The notes beneath the pieces are model-generated. The model was given only the letters and a program-made list of their open reading frames with translations. It made no database searches and was not told the origin of the DNA. Position numbers and translations under genes: made by a program. A stretch of 42,750 nucleotides of DNA. It comes from Micavibrio sp. GTDB taxonomy: Bacteria > Pseudomonadota > Alphaproteobacteria > Micavibrionales > UBA9664. Of this stretch, positions 32,947-42,438 are shown piece after piece. The stretch is from positions 1 through 42,750 of the forward strand of contig PAAR01000031.1 of NCBI GenBank assembly GCA_002699085.1, read 5' to 3'. The first letter of the stretch is position 1; the number at the start of each line of letters is the position of its first letter.

Positions 32947-33705
32947 TTAAACGGCTCCCCAGCCACCATCAGAAGGAAGAATAACGCCATTAATATTTTT
33001 AGCCTCATCGCTGGAAAGCCATGCAATCGCTTGCGCGATTTCAATAGCTTCAGCTGTTGGCGGCATTAAGGCTTTCATTAAAGGTTCGATTCTATTAATC
33101 GAAAGGTTCGATTCCATCGGGGCTTCAATGCTGGTTTTTACAGCGCCTGGCGCTACGGCGTTGACACGGATGCCTTTATCTCCATAGAAAAAGGCGGTGT
33201 TTTTGGTCAGCCCGTTAATGGCCCATTTAGAAGCCGTATAAGCAGCACCAGCAACAGATCCGCGCAAACCGGCTTCTGACGAAACATTGACGATAGATCC
33301 GTGACCGGCTTCCAGCATAATAGGTAAAGTTGCCCGTGTTAGTTTCATAACAGCCGTCAGATTTACAGCTATCACTTTGTCCCATGTGGAATCATCGATT
33401 TCACCGACGGATAAAAAACGATCCATAATGCCTGCGATATTAGCAAGTACGTCAATTCGTTCTTGAGCCATTTTAACGATTTCTTCTATCACCTTCCCAT
33501 TGCATACATCACCTGCACAGGTTTTTATGTCGTATGCTTCCAATGTACGGGAGAGAGCATCAAGGCGTGCTTGTGAAATATCACAAGCAATAACTTTTGC
33601 ACCTTCTTGTGCGAATAATGTTGCGGTCGCTTCCCCAATTCCGGAGCCTGCACCTGTAATGACAGCCGTTTTTCCCAAGAATCTTTGTTGTGTTTTTTGT
33701 GTCAC
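32947..33705 (-). CDS. SDR-family oxidoreductase (3-hydroxybutyrate dehydrogenase- or 3-oxoacyl reductase-like)
   Basis: The 252-aa product is a classical short-chain dehydrogenase: TGAGSGIGEAT (about 17-27), LANIAGIMDRF, NVSSEAGLRGSVAGAAYTASKWAINGLTK with catalytic Tyr-x3-Lys, and a terminal VILPSDGGWGAV. The start is GTG overlapping the ackA stop as GTGA. The neighbours suggest a hydroxyacyl-CoA or hydroxybutyrate oxidoreductase, but substrate specificity is not visible in the sequence. Confidence 0.8.
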   Translation of the reverse strand: MTQKTQQRFLGKTAVITGAGSGIGEATATLFAQEGAKVIACDISQARLDALSRTLEAYDIKTCAGDVCNGKVIEEIVKMAQERIDVLANIAGIMDRFLSVGEIDDSTWDKVIAVNLTAVMKLTRATLPIMLEAGHGSIVNVSSEAGLRGSVAGAAYTASKWAINGLTKNTAFFYGDKGIRVNAVAPGAVKTSIEAPMESNLSINRIEPLMKALMPPTAEAIEIAQAIAWLSSDEAKNINGVILPSDGGWGAV

Positions 33706-34814
33706 GGATGCATCTCCTTTTGAAAATTTCTCCAGATTTCTATCGCCATTGCGCGCTCTTCATTGGCCGGAATGATATGATGTTCGAAAGGCGGCAGGAA
33801 AGATAAATGTCTTAAAATCATGATGCGGATTTTCTCGGAATTTTCTCCAATACCCCCGGTAAAAATCAGCGCATCCATACCGCCGAGCGAAGTCGCCATC
33901 GCCGCGATATATTGCGCGGTCTTCAGGGCAAAATATTCAAGTGCAAACGCGGCCTTTTTATCCGTGCTTTCAGACAGGACTTTCACATCATTGGTCAGGC
34001 CGGACAATCCTTTGAGGCCGGATTCATTATAGAGGATATTTTCCGTCTCATCTGGCGATAAACCAAGCGTACGGATTATATACAGTACCGCCCCGGCATC
34101 GAGCGCACCGCAGCGCGTGCCCATCGGCAGGCCGTCGAGCGCCGTCATGCCCATTGTCGTGTCGATGCTGCGTCCGTTTTGCATCGCACACAGGCTCGCG
34201 CCATTGCCCAAATGTGCAACCACCACCTTACCTTCAACCAAGTGTGGATAATCGGTTTTCAGGCAATGGGCGATCCAGTCATAAGACAGGCCGTGAAAGC
34301 CATAGCGTTTTACCCCTTGGTCACGGATGGATTGCGGCAAGGCAAATTCATTGAATAATCGGCCATGCCGCGCATGAAAGGCCGTATCGAAACATCCCAT
34401 TTGTGGCAAACCCGGCTGACGACTCTGCAATATATCGACGGCGGCCAGATTATGCGGCTGATGTAGCGGTGCGAGAGGTTCAAGACTGCGCAGATATTTC
34501 ATCGCACCCTCATCCAGTTTTACAGGCGCGGCATACTGTTCGCCGCCATGGACGATGCGGTGTGCAACCACCGAAGTAGGCAAGCGGTTGTCTTCCAGCC
34601 ATTTTAAAACAAGATCGATAGCTTCCTCATGGGACAATCCTTCGCTCAAGGGATATGTTTCAGGTACTCCGTTTTCTTTTGAAACGTCAAAGACAGGCGT
34701 TCCGCCAATACCGCTGATCTTTCCGCCCGCCAATAACGGCAAAGTTTTTTCCAGCCCAAACAGGCGGAATTTAACGCTTGAGGAACCTGTGTTGAGGGTC
34801 AGAAGATGGGTCAT
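33702..34814 (-). CDS. ackA: Acetate kinase (acetate/propionate family)
   Basis: The 370-aa product has the sugar kinase/Hsp70/actin-like motifs of AckA: LTLNTGSSSVKFRLF at the start, VVAHRIVHGGE, VVAHLGNGASLCAMQNGRSIDTTMGMTALDGLPMGTRCGALDAG, and FTGGIGENSEKIR. It is somewhat shorter than the usual roughly 400 aa. With the phosphate acetyltransferase upstream it interconverts acetyl-CoA and acetate with ATP formation. Its start overlaps the MaoC-Pta stop as TAATG, and its stop overlaps the SDR start. Confidence 0.95.
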   Translation of the reverse strand: MTHLLTLNTGSSSVKFRLFGLEKTLPLLAGGKISGIGGTPVFDVSKENGVPETYPLSEGLSHEEAIDLVLKWLEDNRLPTSVVAHRIVHGGEQYAAPVKLDEGAMKYLRSLEPLAPLHQPHNLAAVDILQSRQPGLPQMGCFDTAFHARHGRLFNEFALPQSIRDQGVKRYGFHGLSYDWIAHCLKTDYPHLVEGKVVVAHLGNGASLCAMQNGRSIDTTMGMTALDGLPMGTRCGALDAGAVLYIIRTLGLSPDETENILYNESGLKGLSGLTNDVKVLSESTDKKAAFALEYFALKTAQYIAAMATSLGGMDALIFTGGIGENSEKIRIMILRHLSFLPPFEHHIIPANEERAMAIEIWRNFQKEMHP

Positions 34815-36223
34815 TATTTGATCCGCCCTTCCTGCCGCGCCGTCGAAAGCGCCATCGCCACACCGCAGGAAAACATGCGCGTGCGCTTGGAATCAGCGCG
34901 GCTGGTCAGAATGATCGGTACGCGCGCCCCCAGAACGATTCCGGCGGCGTCCGCCTTGCCAAGAAAAATAAGCTGCTTGGCGAGCGCGTTTCCGGCCTCG
35001 ATATCCGGCACCACCAGAATATCGGCATCGCCCGCCACATCGGAAATGATATTTTTATCCTTGACCGCCTGTGCGCTGATCGCGTTATCAAAAGCCAAAG
35101 GCCCGTCGAGGCGGCCTTCCTTGATCTGTCCCCGGTCGGCCATTTTGCACAAAGCCGCAGCATCGATGGTAGAGGGAATGCGCGAGGTGACTTCTTCGGT
35201 GGCGGAGAGAATGGCGACTTTCGGATCGCCGTGTTCATGGTTGAACAACACATGCCACGCATCAATGGCGTTTTGGCAGATATCGGCTTTTTGTTCTAGA
35301 TTTGGGGCAATATTGATCGCCGCATCTGTAATCATCAGCGGCTTATGATAGGTGGGGATATTCATCAGGTATACATGAGAAATTCGCCGTTCTGTCCGTA
35401 ATCCTGCCGAGGATGGCACAACGGCCTCCAATAATTCTTCGGTATGGAGCGAGCCTTTCATGATCGCGCCCACTTCTCCGGCCACAGCCATCTCAACCGC
35501 TTTGGCGGCGGCGGCATGGCTGTGTTCGGTGTTGATGATCTGCCATCCCTTTGCGTTCACGCCGCTTTCCTTGATCGCGGCCTCGATACGCTCTTTCGGC
35601 CCGATAAGCACAGGAACGATAAGGTTCTCTTCAACCGCTTCTGCGGCCGCCTCTATGACATTGGCCTGTACCGGATGAACAACCGCGACTTTGAGAATGC
35701 CAAAAGCGCGGCATTTTTCCATCGTGCCTTTGTAGTGGTCTTTTTCGCGGATATCGACCCAGGGGATATCCGGGCGGGGAATTCTGATTTTTTCGGTCGG
35801 CGCGAGAACAGTCGCCGTGCCCTCGACCAGCACCTCGCCTTTTTCGTTCAGGCATATGCAATCAAAGACAACAACAGGCTTATCATCGCGCTTTGATTTG
35901 ACGCTAACGCGTACCGTGACCTCATCGCCCAGCATCACAGGTTTTTTAAAGCGCATATCCTGCTCCATATAGATTGTGCCGGGGCCGGGAAGTTCTGTTC
36001 CCAGCACCGTGGAAATCAGCCCGCCCGACCACATGCCGTGACCAATAACACCGTGGAACAGGCTGTTCTCCGCATAATGTTCATCCATATGCGCAGGGTT
36101 TACATCACCGGAAACGGCTGCGAATAGCTCGATATCCTTTTGAGTGAGCCTGCGCTTCAACTCGGCGCTTTGTCCGATTTCAAGCTCTTCAAATGTTACG
36201 TTTGCCATGATGTCTTCAGCCAT
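34814..36223 (-). CDS. Bifunctional MaoC-type enoyl-CoA hydratase / phosphate acetyltransferase
   Basis: The 469-aa fusion has an N-terminal MaoC hotdog domain (about 8-145) with DVNPAHMDEHYAENSLFHGVIGHGMW, the Asp/His hydratase motif. A C-terminal Pta domain (about 160-469) follows, with AIMKGSLHTEELLEAVV and ILVVPDIEAGNALAKQLIFLG. The fusion is a known family. The hydratase half can supply (R)-hydroxyacyl-CoA to PHB synthase and the Pta half feeds acetate kinase. AAAGGAC lies 7 nt before the chosen ATG; a second in-frame ATG at 36208 is possible. phaC ends 11 nt upstream. Confidence 0.92.
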   Translation of the reverse strand: MAEDIMANVTFEELEIGQSAELKRRLTQKDIELFAAVSGDVNPAHMDEHYAENSLFHGVIGHGMWSGGLISTVLGTELPGPGTIYMEQDMRFKKPVMLGDEVTVRVSVKSKRDDKPVVVFDCICLNEKGEVLVEGTATVLAPTEKIRIPRPDIPWVDIREKDHYKGTMEKCRAFGILKVAVVHPVQANVIEAAAEAVEENLIVPVLIGPKERIEAAIKESGVNAKGWQIINTEHSHAAAAKAVEMAVAGEVGAIMKGSLHTEELLEAVVPSSAGLRTERRISHVYLMNIPTYHKPLMITDAAINIAPNLEQKADICQNAIDAWHVLFNHEHGDPKVAILSATEEVTSRIPSTIDAAALCKMADRGQIKEGRLDGPLAFDNAISAQAVKDKNIISDVAGDADILVVPDIEAGNALAKQLIFLGKADAAGIVLGARVPIILTSRADSKRTRMFSCGVAMALSTARQEGRIK

Positions 36224-36234
36224 GAGAGCGTCCT

Positions 36235-37956
36235 TTATGCCTGATGCACGTATTTTCCCGGTGCATCGTAAAGCGGTTTGAATTTATCATTTCCAGGTTT
36301 TTTAGGCGCTGCAATTTCTTCTTTACCCATCCGGTTCTTGAGCCATTTATCCCAGGCAACCCACCATGATCCTTCAAAATCTTTCGCGTTCTCCAGCCAT
36401 TCATCCGGCGCTTCATAAGCGCTTCCCGGTTTTGTGCTTGCCATATGATAATGGCGGTATTTATGCCCCGGTTCCGAGACGATACCCGCATTATGGCCGC
36501 CATTGGTCAAAACAAACGTCACTTCATTACCCACCATCAGGTGGATTTTATAAACCGATTTCCACGGTGCGACATGGTCTTTTTCGGTGCCGACAGCAAA
36601 AACGGGAAGCGTGATGTTTTCCGGTGCAATCGCCTTACCCAGAACGCTATATCTTCCGTTTGCGAATTCATTGTTGAGGAAAAGCCGTTCCAGGTATTCG
36701 CTGTGCATTTTATAGGGCATGCGGGTAGCGTCGGCGTTCCAGGCCATGATGTCAAACAGTTCTCCGCGTTGTCCCATCAGATATTCCTTGACCATGCGAG
36801 ACCAGATCAAATCATAAGAGCGCAGCATCTGAAAGGCGCCCGCCATTTGCTTGGTATCAAGATAGCCTTGCCCTTTCATCATTTTTTCAAGGTAATCCAC
36901 TTCGCTGGGGGTCACGAACACCATCATTTCTCCGGCCTCGGTAAAATCACCTTGCGCGGCGAACAAGGACAGGCTTTTTAGACGCTCATCCTTTTCATGT
37001 GCCATATAAGCCGCCGTAATCATGGCCAGCGTTCCGCCTAGACAATAGCCGGTCAGGTGGATCGGCGCATTGTTCGTAATGGAGGACACGGCATCAACCG
37101 CCGTCAGCGCGCCGTCACGGACATAATCATCCATGCCGAGACTGCGGTCTTCGCTGGTCGGATTTTTCCATGAGACGATAAAGACCTGATGGCCTTGCTC
37201 CGTCAGCCATTTTACCAGCGAGTTATGTGGCGAAAGATCCAGAATATAATATTTCATGATCCAGGCGGGCAGTATGAGAACTGGTTCCTTGCTCACCTTC
37301 GGGGTAAGGGGATCATATTGTATCAACTCCATAAGATCGTTTTTGAAAACGACCGTGCCTTTTGTGATCGCCAGATGCTCGCCAGGCTTAAAGTTTTCTA
37401 TGCCCGCAGGGGGCTGGCTATTGATATTACGCTTAAAATCCTCGGTGGCGTTCACCGCGCCTTGAATTAAGCTTGCTCCGCTGCTGCGAACCGTTTCGAA
37501 TAATAAATCAGGATTGGTGAGTAAAAAGTTTGAGGGCGCACGCGCATCCAGAATTTGACGCGCCATAAACGAAACGGCCCGCTCAGTTTGAGGATCCAGC
37601 CCCGGAATATCTTTTGTCGCCAGATCCCAAAACTCCTCCATGGCATGGAATGTTTGCAAATACATGGCCCACGGCCAGATCTTCCAGCTCTCCGAGGAAA
37701 AGCGAGGATCATCGGCGCAGGCCGGATTATCGTCATCGCAGCCTTGCAAAAGACGGGCGGCAAGTTTAACAGAAGGAAAAGCCGCCAAAGACGCGAGCCG
37801 CCCCGGGCATAAGGAAAGCTGAGAGAGCCATGTCGCATACATTTGCACCAATCCGGCGGGGCTGAGGCCGTAAGTGAGGTGCGCCAGTTTCATCTGAAAA
37901 AAGTCATCCAGATCATCCATAGCAGACGTAAATTGCTCTATAGGCGTATTGGTCAT
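36235..37956 (-). CDS. phaC: Class I poly-3-hydroxybutyrate synthase
   Basis: PhaC polymerises (R)-3-hydroxyacyl-CoA into granules. The lipase-box-like LTGYCLGGTLAM holds the catalytic cysteine (about residue 305 from this start). Asp is in VGTEKDHVAPWKSV and His in LTNGGHNAGIVSEP; SWWVAWDKWLKNRMG near the end is typical. At 573 aa it fits class I. I chose the ATG at 37956 because it leaves the upstream operator 41 nt away, similar to phaB; a GTG at 37986 gives 583 aa, and ATG 37965 is another option. No start has a strong Shine-Dalgarno. It is the first gene of the leftward operon. Confidence 0.93.
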   Translation of the reverse strand: MTNTPIEQFTSAMDDLDDFFQMKLAHLTYGLSPAGLVQMYATWLSQLSLCPGRLASLAAFPSVKLAARLLQGCDDDNPACADDPRFSSESWKIWPWAMYLQTFHAMEEFWDLATKDIPGLDPQTERAVSFMARQILDARAPSNFLLTNPDLLFETVRSSGASLIQGAVNATEDFKRNINSQPPAGIENFKPGEHLAITKGTVVFKNDLMELIQYDPLTPKVSKEPVLILPAWIMKYYILDLSPHNSLVKWLTEQGHQVFIVSWKNPTSEDRSLGMDDYVRDGALTAVDAVSSITNNAPIHLTGYCLGGTLAMITAAYMAHEKDERLKSLSLFAAQGDFTEAGEMMVFVTPSEVDYLEKMMKGQGYLDTKQMAGAFQMLRSYDLIWSRMVKEYLMGQRGELFDIMAWNADATRMPYKMHSEYLERLFLNNEFANGRYSVLGKAIAPENITLPVFAVGTEKDHVAPWKSVYKIHLMVGNEVTFVLTNGGHNAGIVSEPGHKYRHYHMASTKPGSAYEAPDEWLENAKDFEGSWWVAWDKWLKNRMGKEEIAAPKKPGNDKFKPLYDAPGKYVHQA

Positions 37957-37997
37957 TTTCCACATATCCCATGTTTTGTTGTGCACTGTGCCATAAT

Positions 37998-38016
37998 TAG
38001 ACTGGACTGTCTAGTC
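37998..38016. promoter_or_regulatory. TetR-type operator in the phaC/tetR divergent region
   Basis: TAGACTGGACTGTCTAGTC contains the inverted arms AGAC/GTCT and matches the phaB operator at 16 of 21 aligned positions. It sits between divergent phaC and the TetR-family gene, a standard autoregulatory position. Confidence 0.68.
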
Positions 38017-38083
38017 GCAATATGCTAGAAGTGGACGAATTTTCAGGATGGACACCATGCAGATAAGGCAACAAAGGGAAGAT

Positions 38084-38683
38084 ATGTCGAAGGAAAGCGC
38101 TATTTTAGAGGCGGCAACACGTTCGTTCTTGCGTAAAGGGTTTAGTGGTGTAAGCATGGAAGAGATTGCACGCGAATCTAATGTCGCCAAACAAACGCTT
38201 TATAGTTATTTCAAAGGCAAGGATGATTTATTTCATGCCATTATTCGTGCGCAAAGCGATGGTTTTTTTTCTACGTTGCCTCACAATGATGACCAAACTC
38301 AGAATATAGAAGAATTCCTGTACATTATGGGAGAAAGAGCGATGGACATGCTCTTCAAGCGCGACACACTGGCGCTGTACCGCGTGATCGTATCTGAAAC
38401 ACCACGTTTCCCAGAACTTGGGAAGTTCTACTGGCAATCAGGGGCGCAGGCTTTTACCGACCGTCTCAGTCATTTTTTAATCGCTCGCGGGTTTCCCAAG
38501 GGAAAGGCGCAGAGCGCCACAGAACAGTTCTTAAGTTTTATGTTTGGCACATTGCTGACAAAAACGCTGTTAAATAAAGAATATCATCCTTCGAAGGAAG
38601 AGAAAAAAGCGCATATCGAGCAGGCCGTTTCCGCGTTTTTTATGCTGAACGGTCAATATGTAACAGAAAAAGTAAATCCATGA
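38084..38683 (+). CDS. TetR/AcrR-family transcriptional regulator
   Basis: I chose the ATG at 38084 (199 aa) because AAAGGGA lies just upstream and the HTH then begins near residue 5; an earlier ATG at 38048 would add 12 residues without a clear site. AILEAATRSFLRKGFSGVSMEEIARESNVAKQTLYSYFKGKDDLFHAII is a complete TetR helix-turn-helix. The C-terminal ligand domain is helical. It is divergent from phaC with an operator between, and ATGA-coupled to an HlyD exporter gene. It probably represses itself, the exporter and the PHB units; the ligand is unknown. Confidence 0.9.
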   Translation: MSKESAILEAATRSFLRKGFSGVSMEEIARESNVAKQTLYSYFKGKDDLFHAIIRAQSDGFFSTLPHNDDQTQNIEEFLYIMGERAMDMLFKRDTLALYRVIVSETPRFPELGKFYWQSGAQAFTDRLSHFLIARGFPKGKAQSATEQFLSFMFGTLLTKTLLNKEYHPSKEEKKAHIEQAVSAFFMLNGQYVTEKVNP

Positions 38684-39675
38684 AAAAGAAAAACACATTC
38701 ATACGCCTTACCATTATACTCGCGCTTGCAGCGATCCTCGGAGGCGGCTATTTTTTCTGGCAAGCGCAGCAATCAAGTCTGCCGGAATTTATCGCGTCCG
38801 GGAACGGACGGATCGAGGCGGAAGAAACGCACGTCGCCGCCAAATATGCCGGCCGCGTGATCGACGTTCTGTTTGATGAGGGCGATATGGTCAAGCAAGG
38901 CGACATTATCGCACATATTGATGCAGAAGATCTGGAAGCACAACATGACGGCGCAATAGCCAATCTTTCCTCTGCAAAAAATGCCGTAGCAGAAGCGCAG
39001 GCCGGAGTTATTCACCGTGAGGCCGAGATGGAACTGGCCCAGGCCGAAGAGCAGCGCGCCAAGGCCCTGGTCGGCACCGGGGTTTCCAAAGAACTGTATG
39101 ATCAACGCAAGGCCTCGGTTAAAACGGCAGAAGCCGCCCTGAATGTTGCCAGGGCACAACTGGCTTCGGCAGAAAATCAGGTGGAAACGGCGCAATCCGA
39201 AATCGACCGTTTGAATGTCTTGATCAAAGACGCGACATTAAAAGCCCCTATGAGTGGACGCGTGCAATATCGTCTGGCTGAGCCGGGCGAGGTTTTGAGC
39301 GCCGGATCACGTGTTGTCACCATCCTTGATCTTGAGAATGTCTACATGACCATTTTTCTGCCCGCCAAAGATATCGGCAAAATCATTGTTGGCAGCGAGG
39401 CGCGGATCGTGCTGGACGCCCTGCCGGATGTAGTCATTCCTGCCAAAGTCTCCTTTATTTCCTCTGAGGCGCAATTTACGCCGCGCGAAGTAGAAACAAG
39501 AGAAGAACGTGAGAAGCTCATGTTCCGCGTAAAAATCCGTATCCCTAAATCTTTGCTTTCCAAACATATTGAGAAAGTCCGTACCGGATTGCCGGGCATC
39601 GGCTATGTCATGCTGGGGGACAAAAATGACTGGCCGGAGTATTTAAAGGTGAATATTGGACAATCACAGGAGTAA
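38680..39675 (+). CDS. HlyD-family membrane fusion/periplasmic adaptor protein
   Basis: The 331-aa product has an N-terminal membrane anchor (about 6-27), then a biotinyl-lipoyl half (ETHVAAKYAGRVIDVLFDEGDMVKQGDIIAHIDAEDLEAQ), a long coiled-coil hairpin (about 80-175), and the second lipoyl half (ATLKAPMSGRVQYRLAEPGEVLSAGSRVVTILD), followed by a beta-barrel. This is the YbhG/EmrA-type adaptor that links an inner-membrane pump to the outer membrane. It overlaps the tetR stop (ATGA) and precedes the ABC genes by 3 nt. Confidence 0.92.
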   Translation: MKKKNTFIRLTIILALAAILGGGYFFWQAQQSSLPEFIASGNGRIEAEETHVAAKYAGRVIDVLFDEGDMVKQGDIIAHIDAEDLEAQHDGAIANLSSAKNAVAEAQAGVIHREAEMELAQAEEQRAKALVGTGVSKELYDQRKASVKTAEAALNVARAQLASAENQVETAQSEIDRLNVLIKDATLKAPMSGRVQYRLAEPGEVLSAGSRVVTILDLENVYMTIFLPAKDIGKIIVGSEARIVLDALPDVVIPAKVSFISSEAQFTPREVETREEREKLMFRVKIRIPKSLLSKHIEKVRTGLPGIGYVMLGDKNDWPEYLKVNIGQSQE

Positions 39676-39678
39676 GGT

Positions 39679-42435
39679 GTGAACATGCAAGAGCGCAGCG
39701 TTATCACTCTTTCGCATGTGACACATGTCTACGGTAAAGCGCAGGCGCTTGATGATGTTTCTCTGGAGATCCCTGCTGGAAAAATGATCGGTTTTATCGG
39801 CCCTGACGGTGTCGGAAAATCGACCTTATTCGGCCTTGTCGCGGGCGCGCGAAAAATTCAGAGCGGCGAAATAAAGGTTTTAGGACAGGATATCGGCAAC
39901 GATAAAAAACGCAAAGACCTTCTTCCCCGTATTGCCTATATGCCGCAGGGATTAGGCAAGAACCTCTATATGGATTTGACGGTATTCGAAAATCTGGATT
40001 TTTTCGCCCGTCTGTTCGGTCAAGGTAAGGCTGAGCGGGAAGCGCGGATTAAAACATTGCTCAAAGCCACAGGGCTTGATCCGTTCCCCGATAGACCCGC
40101 CGGGAAGCTTTCGGGCGGCATGAAACAAAAGCTGGGGCTGTGCTGTTCCCTGATTCATGATCCTGACCTGCTGATTCTTGATGAGCCGACAACGGGCGTT
40201 GATCCGCTCTCCCGCCGTCAGTTCTGGGATTTGATCCGCTCTATCCGTAAAGATCGCCCGCAGATGAGTGTTCTGATCGCCACCGCCTATATGGAAGAAG
40301 CGGAAGGCTTTGACTGGCTGGCGGCCATGAATGACGGGAAAATTCTTGACACCGGCACGGCGGAAGAATTGAAAGACAAGACGGGTGGCGGAACGCTGGA
40401 AGAAGCCTTTATCGCTCTGGTCGATGATGGGAAACAGGTCAAGCATGAAAAACTGGTTCTACCGCCTTATGAAGATGGTCATGGAGAAGATCCGGTTATT
40501 GTGACGAAAAACCTGACTAAAAAATTTGGCGATTTCACGGCTGTCAATAATGTCTCGGTTGAGATCATGCCGGGGGAGATTTTCGGCTTTTTAGGCTCGA
40601 ACGGCTGCGGCAAAACGACAACCATGAAAATGCTGACCGGCCTGTTGCCCGCAAGCGAGGGCGAGGCCAAAATTTTCGGTAAAACACCCAGCAATGACGA
40701 CATGGAATTTCGCCACCGTGTCGGCTATATGTCCCAGGCCTTTTCGCTCTATTCAGAATTGACCGTGTGGCAGAATCTGGAGCTGCATGCCCGGCTTTTT
40801 CATGTGCCGGACGATACAATCAAACCGCGCATTGATGAATTGCTGAGACGTTTTGGCCTGGAGACGCATAAAGACACACTGCCATCTTCATTGCCGCTTG
40901 GCGTTCGTCAACGCCTGTCGCTGGCCGTGGCGGTTGTGCATGAGCCGGAAATGCTTATTCTGGACGAGCCAACCTCCGGCGTCGATCCGGTCGCCCGCGA
41001 CGAGTTTTGGAAACTGCTGATCGATCTGTCCCGCAATAAAAAAACCACGATTTTTATCTCGACCCATTTTATGAATGAGGGGATGCGCTGTGACCGGATT
41101 ACGCTCATGCATGCGGGAAATATTCTTGCGTGCGACGCACCGGACAAACTGATCGAGGGTAAAGGCAAGGACACGCTGGAAGAGGCCTTTATCGCCTATA
41201 TGGAGGAAGCCAATGCAGAAAAGGGCGGAAAACCTGACAGCAGCGCTGCCAGCGACATAACGGCAAGCGTTGCAGATGATAAAAAGACCGGCGCTTCACT
41301 TGCTCTTGTTCAGGGGGGGCGGCGCATTGCCGCCTATGCGATGCGCGAAGCCAAGGAATTATCACGCGACCGCATCCGCGAGGCTTTCGCTTTCTTCGGC
41401 ACGATGATCCTTATGCTGGTCTTTGGTTTTGGCATTACGTTCGATGTTGAAAATATTACCTTTGCCGTTCTAGATCAGGATAAGACGCCGGAAAGTCGCC
41501 TATATACACAAGCTCTCGAAGGCTCACGTTATTTCACGGAAAAAGCGCCGCTTATCGATCATGCCGATATGGATCACCGCCTGAAGAGCGGGCAAATTAC
41601 GCTGGCGCTTGATATTCCGCCCGGTTTTGGCAAAAACCTGCTGCGGCAAAAATCGCCGGAAGTCGCGGTCTGGGTGGATGGCGCCATGCCGTTCCGGGCG
41701 GAGACGGCGGGTGGTTACATGCAGGGGCTGCATTATGATTTTATCGGCAGGCTCTATGAAGATTATTACGGTGAACAGGTTGCACTTTCTCCCGTCTCGA
41801 TTGAACCGCGTTTTCTCTATAATCAGGGTTTTAAAAGCGCCTATGCGATTGTACCGTCCGTGATTGCCCTGATGCTGCTGTTTATTCCCTCGATTCTGGC
41901 GGCTTTAAGCGTCGTACGGGAAAAGGAGCTGGGATCAATCACCAATCTGTATGTCACGCCGACCTCAAAGTTTGAGTTTTTACTGGGCAAGCAAATTCCG
42001 TATGTCGCCATTACGATGATGAACTTCCTTTTGCTGGTTTTAACGGCCTGGCTGGTTTTTGGCGTTCCCGTGAAGGGATCTTTTATTGCCCTGTTTATCG
42101 GTGCGTTCCTTTATGCAGGTTGTACAACGGCTTTGGGACTGTTCTTTTCTGCCTTTACAGGGACGCAGATCGCGGCGCTCGCGGTGACGGCCATTATGAC
42201 CTTGCTGCCTGCCGTACAGTTTTCCGGCTTGATGCAGCCTGTGTCAACGTTGGAAGGCGTGGGTGCCTTTATCGGGCGCATTTACCCGACCACACATTTT
42301 ATTACAGTGGCCAAAGGCGCCTTCGCCAAGGATCTGGATTTTGCTGAATTATGGCCCAGCTTGCGCGCTTTGCTGATCTCCTGGCCGATCATTCTGACCG
42401 CCGGAATATTCTTTTTAAAAAAGCAGGAGGCGTAA
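39679..42435 (+). CDS. ABC exporter: two ATPase domains fused to a permease (RbbA/YhiH-like)
   Basis: The 918-aa product has NBD1 (about 10-245) with GPDGVGKST, LSGGMKQKLGL and LLILDEPTTGVDP. NBD2 (about 270-510) has GSNGCGKTT, a deviant signature LPLGVRQRLSL and MLILDEPTSGVDP. The last third is an ABC-2 permease with one helix at about 570 and a cluster of helices from about 725. It resembles RbbA/YhiH, which pairs with an HlyD protein and a second permease. The start is GTG at 39679 after AAGGTG; ATG 39685 is an alternative. The substrate is unknown. Confidence 0.92.
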   Translation: MNMQERSVITLSHVTHVYGKAQALDDVSLEIPAGKMIGFIGPDGVGKSTLFGLVAGARKIQSGEIKVLGQDIGNDKKRKDLLPRIAYMPQGLGKNLYMDLTVFENLDFFARLFGQGKAEREARIKTLLKATGLDPFPDRPAGKLSGGMKQKLGLCCSLIHDPDLLILDEPTTGVDPLSRRQFWDLIRSIRKDRPQMSVLIATAYMEEAEGFDWLAAMNDGKILDTGTAEELKDKTGGGTLEEAFIALVDDGKQVKHEKLVLPPYEDGHGEDPVIVTKNLTKKFGDFTAVNNVSVEIMPGEIFGFLGSNGCGKTTTMKMLTGLLPASEGEAKIFGKTPSNDDMEFRHRVGYMSQAFSLYSELTVWQNLELHARLFHVPDDTIKPRIDELLRRFGLETHKDTLPSSLPLGVRQRLSLAVAVVHEPEMLILDEPTSGVDPVARDEFWKLLIDLSRNKKTTIFISTHFMNEGMRCDRITLMHAGNILACDAPDKLIEGKGKDTLEEAFIAYMEEANAEKGGKPDSSAASDITASVADDKKTGASLALVQGGRRIAAYAMREAKELSRDRIREAFAFFGTMILMLVFGFGITFDVENITFAVLDQDKTPESRLYTQALEGSRYFTEKAPLIDHADMDHRLKSGQITLALDIPPGFGKNLLRQKSPEVAVWVDGAMPFRAETAGGYMQGLHYDFIGRLYEDYYGEQVALSPVSIEPRFLYNQGFKSAYAIVPSVIALMLLFIPSILAALSVVREKELGSITNLYVTPTSKFEFLLGKQIPYVAITMMNFLLLVLTAWLVFGVPVKGSFIALFIGAFLYAGCTTALGLFFSAFTGTQIAALAVTAIMTLLPAVQFSGLMQPVSTLEGVGAFIGRIYPTTHFITVAKGAFAKDLDFAELWPSLRALLISWPIILTAGIFFLKKQEA

Positions 42436-42438
42436 GCA

